Origin: Mycosarcoma maydis | Lineage: Eukaryota; Basidiomycota; Ustilaginomycetes; Ustilaginales | Assembly: GCF_000328475.2 (NCBI RefSeq) | Contig: NC_026478.1 | Span: forward strand, 2,108,001-2,172,000 | Reading direction: 5' to 3' | DNA length: 64,000 bases | Shown: piece after piece, positions 1 to 9,730 of the stretch | Layout of the letters: each line of letters starts with the position of its first letter | Position numbering within the stretch: the stretch's first letter is position 1 | Program-made: the position numbers and the translations under genes | Notes under the pieces: generated by a model | Database searches by the model: none | What the model was told of the DNA's origin: nothing | The model's input: the letters and a program-made list of their open reading frames with translations, nothing else

Positions 1-2184
1 GTTCGTTCAAAAGATGGCAACTTCCGCTTCGAGCTGCAGCCCACCGATGACGCATCACAGCTCATTGCAAAGGTGCTGGAGACCATGCCGAATGCAGATT
101 CGGACTCTCTCAATTTTTCAAACCAGCCAAGAGGCGGAGAATTCGCAGCTAGCACGCTCAAAGGTAGCACACTCGCCGAGCTTGGCATCGCTCACGGTCA
201 CCTTCTCTTTGCCTCCTACAAAGAGCGCCCCTCCACTGCGGCTGATAGCAACAGCTCTGATACAGCTCCTCCTCCTTCTACATCGACGCTAGAATCATCC
301 TCATCCGCAACTGCCTCCTCATCGCAACATCAACCCTCGCCATTACCGGCCCGTCCAAAGAAGCCCTGGGAGGCCGTCGAGGAGCACACCGTAGACACAT
401 ACTGGCAGGCGCAGCAAGGCAAGATCACCCGCAAAAAGGATTCGCAATTCTGTCGCCATGGTCCCAAGGGCATGTGTGACTACTGTATGCCTCTCGAACC
501 ATACGATTCCAAGTACCAAACTGAAAACAACATCAAGCATCTCTCCTTCCACGCTTACTTGCGCAAGCAAGACATTGCCACCAACAAGCCCAGCCAATCC
601 TTCATTCCGCCACTCGAAGAGGTCGACTATAGCGTCAAGAAACCGTGTCCTTCCGCAAGCCACCTCAGCTGGCCTGCAGGTATCTGCACCAAGTGCCAAC
701 CTTCTGCCATCACCCTTCAGCGCCAACCGTACCGTATGGTGGATCACGTCGAGTTCGCGCATCCCGACCTCATCGAAAACATCCTCTCTTTCTGGAGAAG
801 TACCGCAACGCAGCGATTTGGTTTTCTTCTTGGACGCTATGAAGCCTATCACGACGTGCCTATGGGTATCAAAGCCGTTGTTGAAGCTATTCACGAACCT
901 CCACAAGAAGGTGAGCTCGACGGACTCACTCTCGGTGTGCCATGGGAAGAGCAACCGCGCGTCGAGAAGCTCGCCAAGCTTTGCGGGCTTGAATTTGTCG
1001 GCATGATCTATTCGGACCTGAGCCCTGCCGACCCCACCCACCAGGACCCTTCGTTGGCCGGCAAGGTCGTCTGCAAACGGCACAAGGACAGCTTCTTCCT
1101 CTCTGGTATCGAGACAATCTTTGCCGCTCAGCTTCAGCTCGGTAATCCCAACCCGTCTCGCTTCAGCTCTACCGGTCGTTTCAACTCCAAGTTCGTGACG
1201 TGCATCCTTAGCGGTACAGAGGAGGGCGCGATCGACGTGTCAGCGTATCAGATCAGCGAGCAAGGCATGGGCATGGTTCAGGCAGATATGATCGAGGCCA
1301 GCGTCAATCCCAATATCATCCGTGTCAAACCTAGCGAAGGAGAGCGTTATGTCCCCGAGGTCTTTTATCGCTATACAAACGAGTACAAGATCGACGTCAA
1401 AGAGAGCGCTAAACCCACCTTTCCAGTGGAGTATCTCATCGTCAACGCTACCCACGGATTCCCCAACGCACCCAACCCGACGTTCCTCAGCTCCAAGTTC
1501 CCCATCGAGAATCGACCCGGTCTTCACGATCAGGATCTCACTGTCGCCTTGACCAACATCGGCAAGATTGTCGGCCAAAAAGAGCTGTTCCCCATCGGCG
1601 ATGGCATCGAGAGCACCAAGGGCAAGTCGCGAGCCGACGACGATCAGGTACGCGACAAGCTTGTTGGTGTGCTCAGTGACTGGCATCTGCTCGCCTTCCT
1701 CGACACGAGCGGCTTCCTTGACCAGGACGACATGGCTGCTCTCTGTCGTCTTGCCACCACCCATGACTCGGGGGCCTCGCTCGATGCGCTCCTCCTTCGA
1801 CCTGGCTGGCAGACGCTCATGGCTCTCGCCCGTGAACATGCGCCGCACTCAGCAAGCGGGACCAAAGCGAGTGACCCACCCAAGGATCAATTCATATACG
1901 ACGGTGGGGTGGATTCAGATGACGACGTTGGATTCGATGATGCCAATGAGGACTTTTATGACGATGGCCAGGATGATGATGACGACGACGACGAAGTGCA
2001 GATTTCGCACGTCCGTCGTGCCTCTGCAAGGAACGACTTTAGTGATACCGATGCCGCCACAGCTGCAGCAATTGCAGCTGCATCAGCCGACGATGCGCCC
2101 GCCGGCGTCAAGGTCTGCTCCCACTGCACTTATCACAACGAGCCGAGTGCATCAGACTGTGAGATCTGCGGTCTGCCCCTGTAA
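1..2184 (+). CDS. NPL4: NPL4, ubiquitin-binding cofactor of Cdc48/p97 (5' partial)
   Basis: Npl4 pairs with Ufd1 to recruit polyubiquitinated proteins to the Cdc48 AAA ATPase in ER-associated and nuclear degradation. The frame is open from base 1 with no ATG, so the first few residues lie upstream of the window; 727 residues are visible. The N-terminal ~70 residues look like the ubiquitin-like domain. A zinc-binding NPL4 segment with FCRHGPKGMCDYC follows near residue 150, then the long MPN-like Npl4 core starting near residue 245 (VDHVEFAHPDLIENIL). An acidic linker rich in Asp precedes a C-terminal NZF-type finger (VCSHC...CEICG) that ends the protein, as in animal Npl4. An internal GTG or ATG start near base 73 would cut the ubiquitin-like domain, so I treat the gene as 5' truncated by the window edge. 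Confidence 0.95.
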   Translation, partial: VRSKDGNFRFELQPTDDASQLIAKVLETMPNADSDSLNFSNQPRGGEFAASTLKGSTLAELGIAHGHLLFASYKERPSTAADSNSSDTAPPPSTSTLESSSSATASSSQHQPSPLPARPKKPWEAVEEHTVDTYWQAQQGKITRKKDSQFCRHGPKGMCDYCMPLEPYDSKYQTENNIKHLSFHAYLRKQDIATNKPSQSFIPPLEEVDYSVKKPCPSASHLSWPAGICTKCQPSAITLQRQPYRMVDHVEFAHPDLIENILSFWRSTATQRFGFLLGRYEAYHDVPMGIKAVVEAIHEPPQEGELDGLTLGVPWEEQPRVEKLAKLCGLEFVGMIYSDLSPADPTHQDPSLAGKVVCKRHKDSFFLSGIETIFAAQLQLGNPNPSRFSSTGRFNSKFVTCILSGTEEGAIDVSAYQISEQGMGMVQADMIEASVNPNIIRVKPSEGERYVPEVFYRYTNEYKIDVKESAKPTFPVEYLIVNATHGFPNAPNPTFLSSKFPIENRPGLHDQDLTVALTNIGKIVGQKELFPIGDGIESTKGKSRADDDQVRDKLVGVLSDWHLLAFLDTSGFLDQDDMAALCRLATTHDSGASLDALLLRPGWQTLMALAREHAPHSASGTKASDPPKDQFIYDGGVDSDDDVGFDDANEDFYDDGQDDDDDDDEVQISHVRRASARNDFSDTDAATAAAIAAASADDAPAGVKVCSHCTYHNEPSASDCEICGLPL

Positions 2185-2582
2185 GGCCTTTCCAGGACTC
2201 AAACATAATTTCATCTTGCTCGTTGCCGCCCAGTGCATTCGTGATTCTCAGTCTGTGGTTAATCGGTCTTGCTGGCTGAGTTGTGCTGGATGTGGCAATC
2301 CACCGCATTTCATTTCGACGTGGATGGGCGATCGCCGAGAGAGACTTGGCTACCGACTTGTCCCTACATATCTCATATGTGTGTCTGGGTGATGTTTTGA
2401 GTGAGATGAAGGGCTGAACGGTGCTCAGTGGTGGGCATTCACTCGAGCACTTTCCAGTGTCTTTCTTTGTGGGCCTCACGGAGCTGTTCTTCTATAAGAG
2501 CGCTAGGTTACCTTGATCCCACTCTGCCTCCCGTTTGCTTTTTCTCCTACCTACCGCTACCTGGACGTACGATCGCCACACG
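2185..2582. other. intergenic, NPL4 3' flank and promoter of secreted protein
   Basis: No gene seen. One copy of the dispersed heptamer (ATTCGTGATTC) lies near 2236, in the probable NPL4 3' UTR. Confidence 0.6.
2493..2498 (+). promoter_or_regulatory. putative TATA box of the secreted Cys-rich gene
   Basis: TATAAG sits 90 nt before the ATG at 2583, a plausible distance for a short-leader fungal gene. It is called by sequence and position only. Confidence 0.4.
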
Positions 2583-3566
2583 ATGCAGCTAAATCGTACC
2601 TGGATCGCCCTACTGGGCGCCATTTCGCTGACCCTCGTCTCACGCGTCTCTGCTGACAATCCGCAGATCACAGATCCAAACCTCAAAGTCATCCGACAAT
2701 TCAACATTGTCCTGACGGACAATACCAAAGTGAGCGATTTGCTCTGCTGCATGGGTACGCCCAACGAACTACCGTCCATCAAGGAGTACCAGTGCTTTGA
2801 GCATCAAGATATGCAAATGGGTTCTGCTCCTGGTTCGCGTCGAATGGGTATTCAATTTTGCAGTCATCTTCCTGGTTCGACTCCGGACGATGCTTTGAAC
2901 GCGTTCAAGGAGACGTGCACCAAGGCGACAGGTGAGGTTCTTACACCTGACAAAGGATATTGTCCGCAAATCTGGCCAAACTACGACGATAAATATGTGA
3001 AGCCTGCTCCTGTCACCGTGGCCGGGAATGGAGGCGATGTGGCTCCTACACCCGCTTCGCCTCCTCCTTCGGCCCCGGATGCAGGCGGCAAGACCACCAA
3101 CGATGCGGACGGCTTCAAAACTAAAGGCACCTTCCTCTACACACTGGTCGATTACGCCATCACTCGATCGCTCGCTTGCTGTAAAGGCTCTTCACAACCC
3201 ATCATCAAACCTCAAAAGTACAAGTGCGCTCAACGCAAAGTCGAGGGCAAAGTGTTCATGTCGCAATGCACTCAGATGCTTGCCAGTATCACCAAGGCCA
3301 AGAAGCTCGAAGGATTTACCACACTTGAGGGTGACAGCAGTGTGATTGTCGACGACAAGACGAAACAACAGTGCAGCGCAACGTGGACCAACGCTATGTC
3401 TTTCGTCTACGGATTCTGTCAGTTGGATTATGACGGCGCGAGGGATGATGCTATCAAAGCGTTCCAGGATGATTGCAGTGCAAAGGGCGGAGAGGCGAAG
3501 GAACCCCACGACGGAATGTGTTTGTGGAACGTCGACGATGCTGCGATCGACAGCACTTCTGCTTAG
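2583..3566 (+). CDS. secreted cysteine-rich protein with an internally duplicated domain
   Basis: The product has 327 residues. I chose the ATG at 2583 because it begins directly with a signal peptide (MQLNRTWIALLGAISLTL..., likely cleaved after VSA near residue 24); the open frame upstream has only a TTG. The mature protein has two related halves joined by a Pro/Ala/Gly-rich linker near residues 145-175. Each half has a CC-G pair, a K-x-Y-x-C or similar element ~15 residues later, then a DA-x-x-AF-x-x-x-C helix-like element, a G-E and a final G-x-C. Six cysteines are in the first half and about eight in the second. There is no transmembrane segment or GPI-like tail. I do not recognise the family. 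A cysteine-rich secreted protein in a smut fungus could be an apoplastic effector or a cell-wall protein; that is inference. Confidence 0.8.
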   Translation: MQLNRTWIALLGAISLTLVSRVSADNPQITDPNLKVIRQFNIVLTDNTKVSDLLCCMGTPNELPSIKEYQCFEHQDMQMGSAPGSRRMGIQFCSHLPGSTPDDALNAFKETCTKATGEVLTPDKGYCPQIWPNYDDKYVKPAPVTVAGNGGDVAPTPASPPPSAPDAGGKTTNDADGFKTKGTFLYTLVDYAITRSLACCKGSSQPIIKPQKYKCAQRKVEGKVFMSQCTQMLASITKAKKLEGFTTLEGDSSVIVDDKTKQQCSATWTNAMSFVYGFCQLDYDGARDDAIKAFQDDCSAKGGEAKEPHDGMCLWNVDDAAIDSTSA

Positions 3567-3778
3567 AAGGCGCAAAAAAGCCTTGGTAAAGCTAGCTTCT
3601 CTTTACTTGTTGATGAACGGTTCACGTCTCGATCTTGTGAATGAAAGTCAGGTCCTTACTTTCATAGTCATGCTGCAGTCTCTGCCACAATCGTGTCTGG
3701 TTGTCTGCATCAGTGTGCGAAATGGTATCGAAAAAGTGAGGCAGCCGCTGAAAATTAGCAGAGCGGTGTGGGCAGATG

Positions 3779-4876
3779 CTACGAAGTAGGTGCAACACGT
3801 ACAGCGTTGGATCCCGTCGCCATGAACTTCGGCATCTTACTCTCCTTGCCCCCGTTTCTACCCCACCCTCTGTTCGACTGCTCATCCCCATCCCTTCTGC
3901 TCTTCTTGCTCGCCCTCTCACCATCGTCTGGGCCTGCATCCGTATCTTTACGCCTCGTCTGTTGTTTCCTCGCTTCGTTCTTCGGCGCGACGTACTTGCC
4001 ATGCAACTTTTGTCTCTCTTTTTCCAACCCTGCATTCTTCTCCTTGATCTTTTCCTGCCTCGCCTCGCTTTTGCCCCCACCGCCAGCAGTGAGCTCCACG
4101 TTGATCTTCCTGCCTTCTAGCAGCGTATGGTGAAACTTGAGTGCTTTGCGCAACGCTTCAGAGGTTTTGAATTCGACAAAGGCACATCCTTTGGATTGTG
4201 GTTTCGTTGGGTCGAGCGCTTTACCCTTGGCGATGGATTTGCGTTTCGAAGCAGACAAAGAGGCGAGTGCATTAGGATCAGCTTTGCGTGTCAGTAGTCG
4301 CACTGTGGGTACTTCACCACATGCTTGGCCGAAGTGCTTGGAGATGTATTCGGATGTGGTGGTGAAGGCCATGTTTCCCACAAAGAGGATGAATTTGTTC
4401 CCCCTTGCAGAGGTTTCTGCAGAGCTTTGAACCTCAGGTTGGACAGCTTGTTGCGAAGCTACTTCTCCGTCGTCTCCGAAGGTTGTCTTCTTTGCTTTCG
4501 CCACAGCTTCGACCTTGACTTTCGATGATGCTGCTGCTTTGATCTTTTTCGGTTTGCTGTCGTCCTGACTCCGTTTCTTAAGTGAATCTTCCGCGGTGAT
4601 GCCAGCTTCAGCCTGTACCTGCGCCAAAGCTTCCGCTTCAGCAGCTAGACGCTTGCGCTTCTTGTTTCGCTTTTCCTCTTTGGCTGGTTCTTCTACCGAT
4701 GTCTCAGCTTTAGCGACGCTGGAAGAGGTGGATGCTTCCGGTGCAGTGGTAGGGGCAGGAGGATCCTCAGGAACGTCATCTGGGGTGGCGGGGTGATCTT
4801 CGAGAGCTTTGCCCTTTTTGCCAGCTTTGAAGTGAGCAGCCTTTTGCTGTTTCTTGGTAAGCTTTGAGCCCGTCAT
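3779..4876 (-). CDS. NOP6: NOP6-like nucleolar RRM protein (ribosome biogenesis)
   Basis: The product has 365 residues and one RRM at about residues 161-264, with RNP2 as LFVGNMAF (164-171) and RNP1 as SKGCAFVEF (228-236). The loop between them carries a ~30-residue basic insertion. The N-terminal 160 residues are Lys/Glu/Ala-rich with several NLS-like KKRKR stretches. The C-terminal 100 residues are a Lys/Arg/Glu-rich helix followed by a basic tail. This layout and the post-RRM K-x-ARQEKIKEKN segment match fungal Nop6, a 90S pre-ribosome factor needed for efficient 40S production. The ATG at 4876 is followed by the typical MTGSKLTKKQQKAAHF start. The gene is divergent from TIM8 across 373 bp. 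Confidence 0.85.
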   Translation of the reverse strand: MTGSKLTKKQQKAAHFKAGKKGKALEDHPATPDDVPEDPPAPTTAPEASTSSSVAKAETSVEEPAKEEKRNKKRKRLAAEAEALAQVQAEAGITAEDSLKKRSQDDSKPKKIKAAASSKVKVEAVAKAKKTTFGDDGEVASQQAVQPEVQSSAETSARGNKFILFVGNMAFTTTSEYISKHFGQACGEVPTVRLLTRKADPNALASLSASKRKSIAKGKALDPTKPQSKGCAFVEFKTSEALRKALKFHHTLLEGRKINVELTAGGGGKSEARQEKIKEKNAGLEKERQKLHGKYVAPKNEARKQQTRRKDTDAGPDDGERASKKSRRDGDEQSNRGWGRNGGKESKMPKFMATGSNAVRVAPTS

Positions 4877-5249
4877 TGTTATCCAAGTGCGGTTGAAATG
4901 GATGTATTAGGTGAAGATCGGTAGGCTGGTGTTGCGCAGGAGTAAGAGGAGTAAGATTGGCCTCACTAAGCTGGCTCGGGGGATACAAATTACTATACGT
5001 GAATTCAGGGTTCAAACGGGAAAAATTTCCTGGCGAGCGAGAAGAAAGGTTGCTGCAGAGAGAGCCGCAAAATTTGGACTCAACCTCCACGCATAGCAGA
5101 AAAGAAGTGAGTGCTTGAAAAGCATGACTAATCCACACCCTCTCTGTCAAGAACAAGGATCAAAAGTATCCATCTCCACATGCCCATTCACGATTCTTGC
5201 AGTGTTCGACTCCATCACCTCCGGTTACTCATCCTCATCCACAGCAACA
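4877..5249. promoter_or_regulatory. shared NOP6/TIM8 divergent promoter region
   Basis: These 373 bp separate the two divergent start codons and must hold both promoters and leaders. A heptamer-family copy (ATTCACGATTC) lies near 5188. I see no clear TATA box. Confidence 0.5.
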
Positions 5250-5631
5250 ATGTCCGGACTCGCAGAAGCTGATCAGAAAGGTAGGTTCAGCTCTCAAGCC
5301 CCGACTCGGTTTCGCACTAAAACTATCGGGTAGAGTTCTTAACCGGAAGAAGGCTAGTCTGACGTTCTCCGCTTTCCATTCTGTTTTCGCCGCGACCTTC
5401 TCATACACAGAGCTGCAGACCTTCCTCGACGCAGAACAGGCCAAGGCTCGCGTTCAATCGTCGATCCACACTTTCACTGACCGATGCTGGGATCAGTGCA
5501 TCAAGTCGTCGATCGGATCTAGCTTCGGTCGAGGTGAAGAGGCTTGCCTCAGCAACTGTGTCGAGCGCTTCCTCGATACTTCGCTGTTCATCGTCAACAA
5601 ATTGCAAGAGCAACGAGGTCAGATGTCCTAA
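5250..5631 (+). CDS. TIM8: TIM8, small Tim chaperone of the mitochondrial intermembrane space (2 exons)
   Basis: Exon 1 is 5250-5280 and exon 2 is 5411-5631; the intron 5281-5410 starts GTAGGT and ends ACAG. Splicing gives 83 residues in frame (MSGLAEADQK joined to ELQTFLDAEQ). The twin CX3C signature of small Tims is present as CWDQC and CLSNC, spaced as expected, and the LDAEQAKARVQSSIHTFTDRCW segment is characteristic of Tim8/DDP1 rather than Tim9, 10 or 13. Tim8 works with Tim13 to shield hydrophobic precursors such as Tim23 on their way to TIM22. An alternative acceptor AG 8 nt downstream (ending at 5418) would shift the frame, so the upstream AG is used. Confidence 0.93.
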
Positions 5632-6594
5632 CTACCGTACCAGCTGATTCGGCATCATGTAACAACATTACCTAAAAAGCATCGCTGGCCGACTAGAGCA
5701 ATCAACATCCACTACTCAGTCCATTCTACAAGACGTGCCAGAATACATACCATTCGTGAAGGATTTGAGCAGAACGTTGTACAATAAGGTTTTGATTCGT
5801 AAGTCCTATCAGCTTTAATTGAGACTAAGCAAGACAAGGCGTTTTTGTCGGACGCTACACAAAGAGATATCGGCGACTTGAACAATATTGTCAATCTTTC
5901 CTTCTGCCATTCATGTTTCGAAGTCGGCCTGATTGGATCAGGTTGAGCAACAGTATGACGCAGTAGAAACATGGATTCTGAGTCTGCATGAACTGGATGA
6001 AAAGCTTTCTGCGACGATCAAGTGGACACAAATGTATCATGTTGCGTGTCGAGGTGATATGTCACGATCCTCAATCGCAGAGTGGAAATAAATTTGCCGA
6101 ATCGTGAATGCACGAAATTCGGTCAAGACAGCAGCTGGAGCCGCTTTTTTTTAGGTGCGTGTTCATCACTGCCAAGTTTGACAGTTTGCTCTCCTGCTGC
6201 TCCACCGTGACAGAAGTGTGCGGTCCATGGGAGGGTAGAGTTGATCTCTTGCTTCTTCTTGCGGGTCTTCTCGTCTCTGACCGAACGGAGGCCCCTGCCG
6301 GCGAGTTCGGGTTTTGATGATCGCAGGCTGTACCAGAGAAGATGTTAGGAGACGCTTGCTAGGCCTTGTTACCTTTGCTCTCCACCCCTCCCACCTTCTC
6401 AACTTTCGCTCATACGTGCAGGGTTAAGCTTCGGTCTCTGGTAGATCGGCTTTTTCGGTGCATTATTGTGTGATTCAATCTGGTATTGCTCACATTTCGA
6501 TTCGATCATCAAGAGACGCACCAAGGTTGTCAGAACGCAACGTCTCTGGTAGACGGTTCAAGTTGGTGGTAACGACAGCCCGATAACGTTGACC
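5632..6594. other. intergenic region, no gene seen
   Basis: AT-richer than its surroundings with only short open frames. One heptamer copy (AATCGTGAATG) lies near 6098. The 3' part should hold the promoter of the four-TM gene. Confidence 0.5.
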
Positions 6595-7230
6595 ATGGAG
6601 GAGCCTTACGAAGAGAAAGCCAGTCGAGGTGGCCGAGGTGTCGAGTTCTGCTGTCTTTTCTATCCGCTTGTCAAAGTAGGTGCCTACCTGATCCCACTCG
6701 AATTCGCTTTCGTCAGTGGCTGCATCATCGTGCTCAGCACCACGACACCCACCATTGTGGCAGCGGTCGACACTTTACCTCGTATCTTCACCTTGATACT
6801 GCTCATTTTTTCAATCGTGACGCTCGCCTGGCAGATCATTGGACTGATCACTGTTGGAGTCGAGATGAGCTCGATCTACCGACTCTACATCCGCGTCAAC
6901 TTGCTTCTTGTACTCCTTCTTACCACCGTAGCATCGATCGGGACGGCGGTGATCGCGACCAAGCACAAGCAGTCGCAAGAAGTATGTACCAGAATTTACG
7001 GAAATCCGCCACTCAACTCGTCGACGGGTGTGCCTTTTGATGCATTCGATTCCTTCGCTCCGGGAAAGCAGATTTGCAACTACTTTATGTGGGCACAGGT
7101 GGGTGGTATGGTCGGACTGGTGGTGATTCTATCTGCAACACAGCTTTACTTTTGCTACTGCCAACGTGCGTACGGTCAAAAGCAGCGTTCGGCTATCTCA
7201 CACCTGGAGAGCTATTACAAAGAGACGTAG
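6595..7230 (+). CDS. four-transmembrane protein of unknown function
   Basis: The product has 211 residues from the ATG at 6595 (the frame opens earlier only by TTG). Four hydrophobic segments are visible at about residues 24-50, 65-90, 100-120 and 165-190. A short cytosol-like N-terminus (MEEPYEEKASRGGRG) precedes the first. A ~45-residue loop between TM3 and TM4 carries two Cys (EVC...QIC) that could form a disulfide, and one N-x-S site. The tail after TM4 is short, with YCQRAYGQK and a terminal ESYYKET. The topology resembles tetraspan or MARVEL-like fungal membrane proteins, but I recognise no diagnostic motif and do not assign a function. Confidence 0.75.
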   Translation: MEEPYEEKASRGGRGVEFCCLFYPLVKVGAYLIPLEFAFVSGCIIVLSTTTPTIVAAVDTLPRIFTLILLIFSIVTLAWQIIGLITVGVEMSSIYRLYIRVNLLLVLLLTTVASIGTAVIATKHKQSQEVCTRIYGNPPLNSSTGVPFDAFDSFAPGKQICNYFMWAQVGGMVGLVVILSATQLYFCYCQRAYGQKQRSAISHLESYYKET

Positions 7231-7999
7231 GTACAATCGAGCCAGCATGACCTTTTTGGCACAAGATTCTGATCGCTGACGCAATCTCTCTTCATTCACG
7301 CTCCGGGAACACACAGCGATGACGGAGATACGTCGTCAGATGCTTTGAGCCACGTGTCTGGACGCTCTTCTGGGCCGTTCCCCAACCCACATGGAGCTTG
7401 AAAGCTACAATGCTCTGTAGGATGTGCAGCAATCGAGAAATGGAGGGAACAATAATCATGATTATGACTCTGCCGTGTGTCTTGTTCGTCGTGTAAGTCT
7501 GCCGCTGCCGTCGGATTCTTGATCAGGAGGAAGCGTAGCACGCAGGGTAAACACGAATCGTGAATCGTGAATCACGAATGTGAAAGATAATGGAAAGAAA
7601 GCTGTGAGATCGCCAATTTGATTGATGTCAAAATAAACATCCTGCAGCGGATCCGAGGTTTGAGGTGAGAATTCGAGCTTAGCTGATTGGCGCCCTCACA
7701 GACTGGCGAACTAATCACGCGTGAGGGAGGGTGCTTTGGTCAGCAAGACTTGGAAATTGGAAATTCTTCGCGGCTTCGTACGGGTCAAGTTGGGAGTTTT
7801 GATGAGCTTAGCAGCACATCTGCACGACCACACAGCTCTCTGCTGCCTCGAAATTGGTCGCCGCTCCAAGCATCATTCGTGATTCACAATTGCCACTGCG
7901 TGTGCGGTCAGCCGTCTCCGATCTTGGTTTGAAGGTTTTGACGCAATCGCATCGTTCTAATCGCTCCTCACCATCTCATCGACACACCTATTGTACATC
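7231..7999. other. intergenic, upstream of complex I gene
   Basis: No gene seen. A compact heptamer cluster spans about 7552-7583 (three copies plus an inverted one), and a further single copy is near 7873. The last ~100 bp are a C/T-rich leader ending at the ATG at 8000. Confidence 0.5.
7552..7583. repeat. heptamer-family cluster (ANTCACG, mixed orientation)
   Basis: The stretch reads CACGAATCGTGAATCGTGAA then TCACGAATGTG, with copies of the 7-bp unit in both orientations so that short hairpins are possible. Confidence 0.7.
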
Positions 8000-9730
8000 A
8001 TGCAGAGAGCTAGTAAGTGTCTATAACACCGTTGTGTGCATGCTTATTAGCATAGACAGAGCACGTTACTGATCAATTGTAACCACAATCCCAATGCTGC
8101 GCGTCCTCACATCAACCAACGCCATTTATCTTATATCGGCTTCTATCGACACTGTTCCGCTGATCGAATCGCCACTGCATCGCGTTTGTGTCACCACACT
8201 CTTTACAAAACATCAGGCTTGGTCGCTCGAAGCGCCGCTCGCTCGGCAAAGAGCCTCAACAACGTGGCCAAGGTCGCCTGCGCAACTCCATCGCAGGCAC
8301 GCGGCCTTGCTACTGTCACCGACACTCCCGTCCGCTCCTACGGTGGTCTCCGCGACCAGGACCGTATCTTCCAGAATGCCTACATGCGTCACGATCACGG
8401 TCTCAAGGGTGCCAAGGCAAGGGGTGACTGGCACCGCACCAAGGACATTCTGCTCAAGGGTCACGACTGGATCATTTCTCAGATGAAGGAGTCCGGCATG
8501 CGTGGCCGTGGCGGTGCCGGTTTCCCTTCGGGTCTCAAGTGGAGTTTCATGAACAAACCTGGATGGGAGAAGGACCCTCGTCCCCGTTACCTCGTCATCA
8601 ACGCTGATGAGGGCGAGCCCGGTACCTGCAAGGACCGTGAAATCATGCGCGGTGACCCGCACAAGCTCATCGAGGGCTGTCTCGTCGCCGGTCGTGCCAT
8701 GAATGCCAACGCTGCCTACATCTACGTTCGAGGAGAGTTCTACCTCGAGGTCGCCCACCTTCAGCACGCCATCAAGGAGGCGTACGCTGACGGTCTCATC
8801 GGCAAGAATGCCTGCGGTTCCGGCTACGACTTTGACGTTTACGTACACAAGGGTGCCGGTGCCTACATTTGCGGCGAAGAGACTGCGCTCATTGAGTCGC
8901 TCGAGGGCAAGCAGGGTAAGCCTCGTTTGAAGCCTCCTTTCCCCGCCGACGTAGGTGTGTTTGGTTGCCCCACCACCGTCGCCAATGTCGAGACGGTCGC
9001 GGCTGCGCCCACCATCATCCGACGAGGCCCGTCGTGGTTCGCCGGCTTCGGTCGTGACAAGAACCAGGGCACCAAGCTGTTCGCCATCTCTGGTCATGTC
9101 AACAACCCCTGTGTGGTAGAGGAGGAGATGTCGATTCCACTGCAGGAGCTCATCGAGCGTCACTGTGGCGGTGTGCGCGGTGGATGGGACAACTTGCTGG
9201 GCATTGTTCCCGGTGGATCTTCGGTGCCCATCTTGCCCAAACACAAGTGCGAGCAGGTGCTCATGGACTTTGACTCGCTTCGCGAGAACCAGTCTTCACT
9301 CGGAACCGGTGCTGTTATCGTGATGGACAAGACCACCGACGTCGTTCAGGCCATCTCTCGTTTCGCCAAGTTTTACAAGCACGAGTCGTGCGGCCAGTGC
9401 ACTCCTTGCCGTGAGGGCACCACCTGGCTCGCCAACATGATGGAGCGCTTCGAGGAGGGTCGTGGTAACAACCGTGAGATCGACATGATCTACGAGTTGA
9501 CAAAGCAGATGGAGGGTCACACCATTTGTGCGCTCGCCGATGCGGCGGCTTGGCCCATCCAGGGCTTGCTGCGTTGGTTCCGTCCAGAGATCGAAGAGAG
9601 AATGAGGCTGTACCAGGAGAAGAACGGTCCCGTGCTTGTCGGCGGCAGGAGGTTGAAGGACATGGATCCCGATTACGCTTTCCCTGCCAACATGGGCACT
9701 CCTCTGTCGCCCAAGGCGCTCTCTCAGTAG
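8000..9730 (+). CDS. NADH:ubiquinone oxidoreductase 51-kDa subunit (complex I, NDUFV1/NuoF type)
   Basis: Exon 1 is only 8000-8012 (ATG CAG AGA GCT A, followed by GTAAGT); exon 2 is 8217-9730 after an acceptor CATCAG. Splicing gives 508 residues beginning [16 protein letters not shown], an Arg/Ser/Ala-rich mitochondrial presequence. This subunit binds NADH and FMN and passes electrons to the N3 4Fe-4S cluster in the matrix arm. Visible motifs are the Gly-rich [28 protein letters not shown], the NADH/FMN element [19 protein letters not shown], and the cluster ligands [12 protein letters not shown] with a later Cys in [13 protein letters not shown]. Length and motif order are typical. Without the first exon the frame would start only with a GTG and lack the presequence start. 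Confidence 0.95.

Noticed and set aside
343..1083. Minus-strand open frame opposite NPL4
   Set aside because: Antisense shadow of the NPL4 coding sequence.
8213..9244. 343-codon open frame on the minus strand across the complex I gene
   Set aside because: Antisense shadow of a strongly conserved gene in GC-rich codon usage; no family resemblance of its own.
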